From Sophora flavescens (taxonomy: Eukaryota; Streptophyta; Magnoliopsida; Fabales; Fabaceae), in assembly GCA_030762895.1 (NCBI GenBank), contig CM061063.1, positions 213,574,667 through 213,638,666 on the forward strand: DNA of 64,000 nt, read 5' to 3'. Below are positions 59,612 to 64,000 of this stretch, piece after piece; position 1 is the stretch's first letter, and each line of letters opens with the position of its first letter. The position numbers were made by a program, and so were the translations under genes. The notes under the pieces are model-generated. The model saw nothing but the letters and a program-made list of their open reading frames with translations. It did no database searches and had not been told where the DNA came from.

Positions 59612-60583
59612 ATGGCACCCAAAAAGGATGTAAAAGGTTGTGAGGGGGATGGAAGAGTTGTTGCAAAATGGGATGACAAAAAAACCGAGATATTTCTGAA
59701 AATTTGTGTTGAGGAAATAGATGCTGGTAATAAGTCAAGTATACACTTCAGTAAAGAGGGGTGGAAGAATATGCAGAAAAAGTTTGAACAGAGAACAGGT
59801 TGTGCTTATGATAAAACACAACGAAAAAATAGATGGGATGCCTTAAAAAGGGAGTTTTCATCATATGCAAAGTTAGTTGAAAAGACTGGAGTTGGATGGG
59901 ATTATGATCTTAAAACCATCAAGGCTAATGATGAATGGTGGGCTACTAACGGCAAGGTACGCTTGGTTTACTAAGTAAATATATTTTTAATTTACATACT
60001 TTTGTGATGATTTATTTATAGATTATTTTTCATTTGATTACAGGAGAATCCAGAGATTTTAAAATGGAGGAAAGGTCCCCCTAAATTTGTTGGGTTGCTG
60101 GAAAAATGATTCAAGGGAACAATAGCTACTGGATTTGTTGTTTTAAAGCCATATCAAGATCCACCACATTATGAAGGAGTAGATGCTCATTATGAGGATA
60201 TTGTTGAAGTTTATGAAAATAATGAGGTTGATACAAATATAGTGGAATCTTCAAATGTAAATTTAAAGAAGAGGAAGTCCTCAGGAGAAGGAGAGAGGAA
60301 AATGGGGCAAGTAGAGAAACTTCCACGATCTCTTGATCGTATCATTGATGGGCTGGATAAGAAGTCAAATACTTCTGCCAATGGATCAAAACTAGAGGAC
60401 CCTTCTAGTTATGACAAATGTTTGTCAATGTTAGATGAGATTCCAAGCTTAGTACAGGGATCACATCTATACTTTTAGGCTATAAAAATCCTAGCAAAAA
60501 AAGAAAATAGGGTAGCATTTGTTCACTTGATGAACAAAAGTGCAGATATGGCCTTTGAATGGCTAAGAACTTTTTATGAGTAG
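59612..60583 (+). pseudogene. Myb/SANT-like gene of the PIF/Harbinger element
   Basis: The first exon (59612-59956, 115 codons from MAPKKDVKGCEG) encodes a trihelix-type Myb/SANT-like DNA-binding region (WDDKKTEIFLKICVEEI, then GCAYDKTQRKNRWDALK, then GVGWDYDLKTI). An intron with GT..AG ends (59957-60043) follows. The second exon runs to TAG at 60581-60583 and contains a Lys/Arg-rich segment (NLKKRKSSGEG). It has in-frame stops at 60107-60109 and 60476-60478. In PIF/Harbinger elements this protein partners the transposase and helps it bind and enter the nucleus. An in-frame ATG at 59576 lies upstream but the start at 59612 fits the family. Confidence 0.82.
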
Positions 60584-60798
60584 GATACTCCCATCCTACG
60601 TGCTTGTTGATGTTATGCTTATTTTATGAATATTTGGATCTATTTAGTTTTTATTACGTTGATGTGACTTTCTTATTTGTCCGTACTTTTTGTGACTTTG
60701 GTATTTATTGGATATGTAACAATTGATACCATTTATATCGAACCTTTAATATATTTATTCTCTTGTGTATTAATTGAATTTATATGTTATGACACAGG

Positions 60799-62107
60799 AT
60801 GTCTGATAGTTCAGATGAGAGTGATAATAATTCTGAAATGGAAATTGAAGGCCAAAATAATACTACATATCTATATGATATTGCAAAAGTTTTGGCTGCC
60901 TTTTTAATCACAAATCATGTGTTGAAGTACGTCATCAAAGAAAAGAAAACTACTTCGATTCTCTCAGGTCACATGTGGTATATAGAATTGATATCAGGAA
61001 ATAAAAATAGGTTTTTTGAACAACTTCGAATGAGAAAACATGTGTTTCGACAATTGGTATGGGAGTTAACCAATAACTACGGATTGACAGCTACTATAAA
61101 CATCGAAGTAGAAGAAAGTGTTGCTTTATTCTTATATATGATAGGTCAACCAGGCACCTATAGAAATGTCCAAGAACGATTTCAGCACTCAGGTGAGACC
61201 ATTCATAACCATTTCCATAGAGTTTTAGCTGCTGTATACAAATTGGGAAATCACATAATCAGGCCTGTCGATCCTCTGCACTCTACTTGCTCTTGATATT
61301 CAAGATGATGATCGATATTGGCCTTACTTCAAAGATTGCCTTGGGGCAATAGATGGCACTCATATTGCTATACATGTCTCAGCAGATAAGCAGACTCCTT
61401 TTTTCAATAGGAAAGGATATACTAGCACAAATGTGATGGTTGTGTGTGATTTTAAAATGTGCTTTACATTTGCAATGTGCGGTTGGGAAGGATCTGTTCA
61501 GGATGCAAAAAATTTTATGGATACTCTTTGTAAACCGAATTTACGATTTCCTTATCCTCCTATGGGTCGGTACTATATAACTTTAAATCTTTTATTATTT
61601 TATCTTACATAATAAATATTTTTATAATGATGTATGGTGTATTTCCTATTTATGTATAGGTAAATATTACCTTGTTGACTCGGGATATCCCTCATTCAAA
61701 GGTTTCCTGGGACCATATAGGAATACGAGGTATCATCTTCCACATTTTAGATTGGCACCATGTTTCAGATCAAAAAGTGAAATTTTTAATTATTATCATT
61801 CTAGTCTGAGAAGTGTTATTCAAAGAACATTTGGTGTTTGCAAAGCAAGATGGAGAATATTACAAAATATGACAAATTTCAAGTTAGAAACTCAAATTTC
61901 TATTATATTGGCATGTTTTGCACTCCACAATTAGAAAATATTGATAGCTTACAAGATGCTGAGCAAAATTTCAATGGTGGGGATGGTAATGAGGTTCCTG
62001 ATCATGATCGCGATGCATAGCAAGATCCAACACAAGCAGATGTCAGATACATTGAAGAAATAAGAAATGGTATTAGAGACCAATTGCCAAGTCGGATGCG
62101 AAATTAG
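60799..62107 (+). pseudogene. PIF/Harbinger DDE transposase pseudogene
   Basis: The first frame (60799-61296) holds the N-terminal helix-turn-helix region (MRKHVFRQLVWEL, then QERFQHSGETIHNHF). A frameshift near 61290 leads into the DDE_Tnp_4 core. The first Asp is in GAIDGTHI (61352-61354) and, after an intron (61566-61659), the second Asp is in LVDSGYP (61677-61679). The third acidic position reads Gln (CAA, 61821-61823) in VIQRTFGVCK, where the family has Glu. A further frameshift after FALHN precedes the C-terminal DPTQADVRYIEEIRNG. The enzyme would excise and insert DNA; this copy cannot be active. Confidence 0.88.
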
Positions 62108-62726
62108 ATCTATTTTTATGTATTTGCTTAATATTGACAATGATTGATATGAGTAGTAGTGAGAAATTACAAATTTGTTGAGACATTTTTCATTATGAAT
62201 ATTTTGACTTTGATGAAGCATTAATTTGTTTTATTGAATTTTTATATATAGTTCAAATTAATGTATTTATACAATAGTTAACGTATATAATGTTAACATT
62301 ATGCTATATATACATATCACTAACATGTCTACTACATAATATACTAATGTAATTATAATATTTTAGTCAAAAACAAATGTAATTATAATATTAACACAGC
62401 GTAATAAAATAAAGTAAAGTCCCATGAGATGGAAAAATGAGATGTGGGTGGATGTTATGTTTTTGACCAGAATTAGATGAAGGATGGCTCTATATATGGC
62501 TATGGTATGTTATTTATGCCCCTTATAGTAATTTTACAGAAAAATAATAAATTCTGCATGGTTGGTATCCAAACGAACTCAAAATCAATTTTTTTTAAAA
62601 AAATGATTTTTACTCATATGTAAACAAACACAATTCTGCTTCTGCTTTTCTTTAAAATCACTAAAAATAATCACTAAATTATTTTATAACAAAATCATTT
62701 ATTTTTAATCTTAAACAAACGGGCTC
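62108..62726. other. 3' non-coding part and right end of PIF/Harbinger
   Basis: AT-rich DNA with a terminal region ('tttaatcttaaacaaacgggctc') matching the left inverted terminus. No additional gene was found. Confidence 0.7.
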
Positions 62727-62729
62727 TTA

Positions 62730-62955
62730 ATTAAATGTATAGTGTAATCCCATTACTGTTTACCTTCTCACCATATGTTTCATGCAGACTGCTTAAGTCA
62801 TTAATGATCAAATTAAGCATATTTTAGTTGTTTTCAAAGAGAATTATGTTCTTCATAATTGATGATTGCCCACACATTAAATTAGTAGTTGTCATTGAAC
62901 ATTCATCTTGAATATGGAGATACATTCATCTTGAATATGGTGCTGGGTATGAAAC
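62730..62955. other. Spacer between PIF/Harbinger and the next LTR
   Basis: A short direct repeat of 'attcatcttgaatatgg' occurs twice (about 62901 and 62924). No gene seen. Confidence 0.5.
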
Positions 62956-63689
62956 TGTTATCACTAGAAATTAAGTCAATTATAGCCGTTGGAAAGTTCA
63001 ATCATTTGGGTCAAGTAAATCGGAAACCAGTCGATTAGAGTATTGGTAGCCGATGGGAGGATAAGGAAACGGTGGATAAATTCGCAAAGAATAAAAGGTT
63101 GACGCGGTTATAGGAGATAGTTATGTTAGACTTGTCCGTTCAGAAGTTGATATTGGTAGCCGATTGCACGTGTTAACAGAATTCATATAAACAAGGGGCG
63201 CGATGTCAAGTTGGTTAGCTTGATTTTAGGAAGTAAGGAGCCGTTGAAGATAGAAGACAATAAGCTAGGGTTAGTGGCGGATGATCGTGGAAGGTGATCC
63301 TAAATAATAGGGATTTTAACTGGAGGTGATTAGCCGTTATAACCTAAGGTGGCCACTAAGTTAGCAGGCGAAAATTTAGGAGTTGGTGGTCATAAGGATA
63401 CTTTGCATAGATTGTTTGTAGCCTATAAATACCCATTGTACATCTTGAGTTAAACACATCAATACAATCAAACATTTTTATGCACAAGCTTTATCTTTCC
63501 GTTCATTTACTGTTTACACGAATTTATTTAAAATTATTTCATCTTCCACACTAAACACTCTTTGGAGTAGTTTAGGAACCCACAAGTTAGGAGGCAGAAT
63601 CCCCCTTCTAACGCTTTCGACTGATTAAAGGAATCGTTGTTATCAAGAATTAGTCGATCCCACGGCTAATTTTACTTCATCGGATAACA
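62956..63689 (+). mobile_element. 5' LTR of a further LTR retrotransposon
   Basis: The unit starts TGTTATC and ends GATAACA, a perfect 7-bp terminal inverted repeat. It is 734 bp long and contains a TATA box (tataaatac, 63423) with a 'ttgagttaaacaca' leader start downstream. It is immediately followed by an open gag-like frame. The 3' LTR lies outside the window, so the pairing cannot be tested here. Confidence 0.75.
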
Positions 63690-63697
63690 AATCTTGC

Positions 63698-64000
63698 ATG
63701 CCAAGTGGGACCAGTGAAGGTGAGCATATTGGGAAGTTTGCCTCTCCTGGTCAAGATTTCAATTGGCGCATGCATTTGCGTTCTGGAAAACTAGTGAGCA
63801 ATATGAATCCGCAACCAAAACCAAAGAATGGAACTGGGAAGAATACTGAAGTGCAGCCTACTTTAGGGATGCTAGTATCCTTTCAATCATCACCAGGTAC
63901 TCCTGTGGCAAGTAGTGCACCTGTCAGCCACACGACAAGGTCATCAACGGCTGCAGGAGCCGAGTCAGGCCAGCCCATGGTGCTAACTACCACGTTCATT
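63698..64000 (+). CDS. gag-like reading frame of the right-edge LTR element, partial
   Basis: From ATG at 63698 the frame is open for 101 codons to the window edge, with no stop. The predicted product is rich in Ser, Pro, Thr and Lys, and includes FNWRMHLRSGKLV. The 'gccaagtgggacc' just after the ATG resembles the segment found after LTRs of Tat/Ogre-type Ty3 elements, so the exact start is uncertain. It is probably the N-terminal part of gag. Unlike the other retrotransposon frames here it is intact so far. Confidence 0.6.
   Translation, partial: MPSGTSEGEHIGKFASPGQDFNWRMHLRSGKLVSNMNPQPKPKNGTGKNTEVQPTLGMLVSFQSSPGTPVASSAPVSHTTRSSTAAGAESGQPMVLTTTFI

Larger units (their letters stand above)
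49568..62726 (+). mobile_element. PIF/Harbinger element, TSD TTA, with nested CACTA-2
   Basis: The left end reads GAACCCGTTTGTT and the right end AACAAACGGGCTC, so the inverted termini share GA(A/G)CCCGTTTGTT. TTA flanks them at 49565-49567 and 62727-62729, the typical PIF/Harbinger target duplication. Without the nested CACTA-2 (49878-59074) the element is about 3.96 kb, a normal length for an autonomous PIF/Harbinger. It carries the two expected genes: a Myb/SANT-like gene and a DDE transposase. Both are broken. Confidence 0.88.

Noticed and set aside
1..64000. tRNA, rRNA or snRNA genes
   Set aside because: I looked for tRNA-like and rRNA-like sequence and saw only primer-binding sites complementary to tRNA; a covariance search was not possible here.

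Overview
This is plant nuclear DNA. It holds CACTA/TNP2 and PIF/Harbinger transposons, Ty3/gypsy chromoviruses with 3.7-3.8 kb LTRs, a SIRE-like LTR, a hAT MITE, a LINE and an organellar-type PPR gene. The mix fits a eudicot; a legume is my guess, from the general feel of the LTR and MITE families only. There is essentially one host-type gene, the PPR gene at 46659-48272. Almost everything else is nested mobile DNA, and target-site duplications let most of the nesting order be read directly.

Layout. 1-2708: the end of an Athila/Tat-type LTR joined to an antisense SIRE-like LTR fragment. 2709-31681: a Tekay/Del-type chromovirus complex. A partial upstream copy (integrase, chromodomain) runs into LTR A (4122-7871), then primer-binding site, gag, protease, RT, RNase H, integrase, chromodomain and LTR B (27872-31681). 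Three later insertions sit in that internal region: a complete non-autonomous LARD-like retrotransposon (8568-19618, TSD GATTC), a 500-bp hAT MITE (20266-20765, TSD CTACATCT) and an antisense solo LTR of the LARD family (22538-26392, TSD TTTCT).

32190-42863: a decayed CACTA element (CACTA-1). It carries a TNP2 pseudogene and a second, transposase_24-like gene. It is split by a second CACTA element (CACTA-B, 35286-39356, TSD CCA), which carries a B3-like pseudogene, and by a SIRE-like solo LTR (40293-42135). 43124-44418: a short, internally deleted LINE. 45222-49250: two related AT-rich MITE-like sequences on either side of the PPR gene. That gene is flanked by a 14-bp direct repeat and ends in a poly(A) run, so it appears to be an intact retrocopy.

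49568-62726: a PIF/Harbinger element (TSD TTA) with a Myb/SANT-like gene and a DDE transposase whose catalytic Glu codon now reads Gln. A 9.2-kb CACTA element (CACTA-2, 49878-59074) with TNP2, a transposase_24-like gene and a Ulp1-like (C48) domain has inserted into its 5' part. 62956-64000: a new LTR (734 bp) followed by an open gag-like reading frame that runs off the window.

Functionally, the transposon genes are nearly all broken by stops and frameshifts. The two intact reading frames of note are the PPR gene and the partial gag at the right edge.
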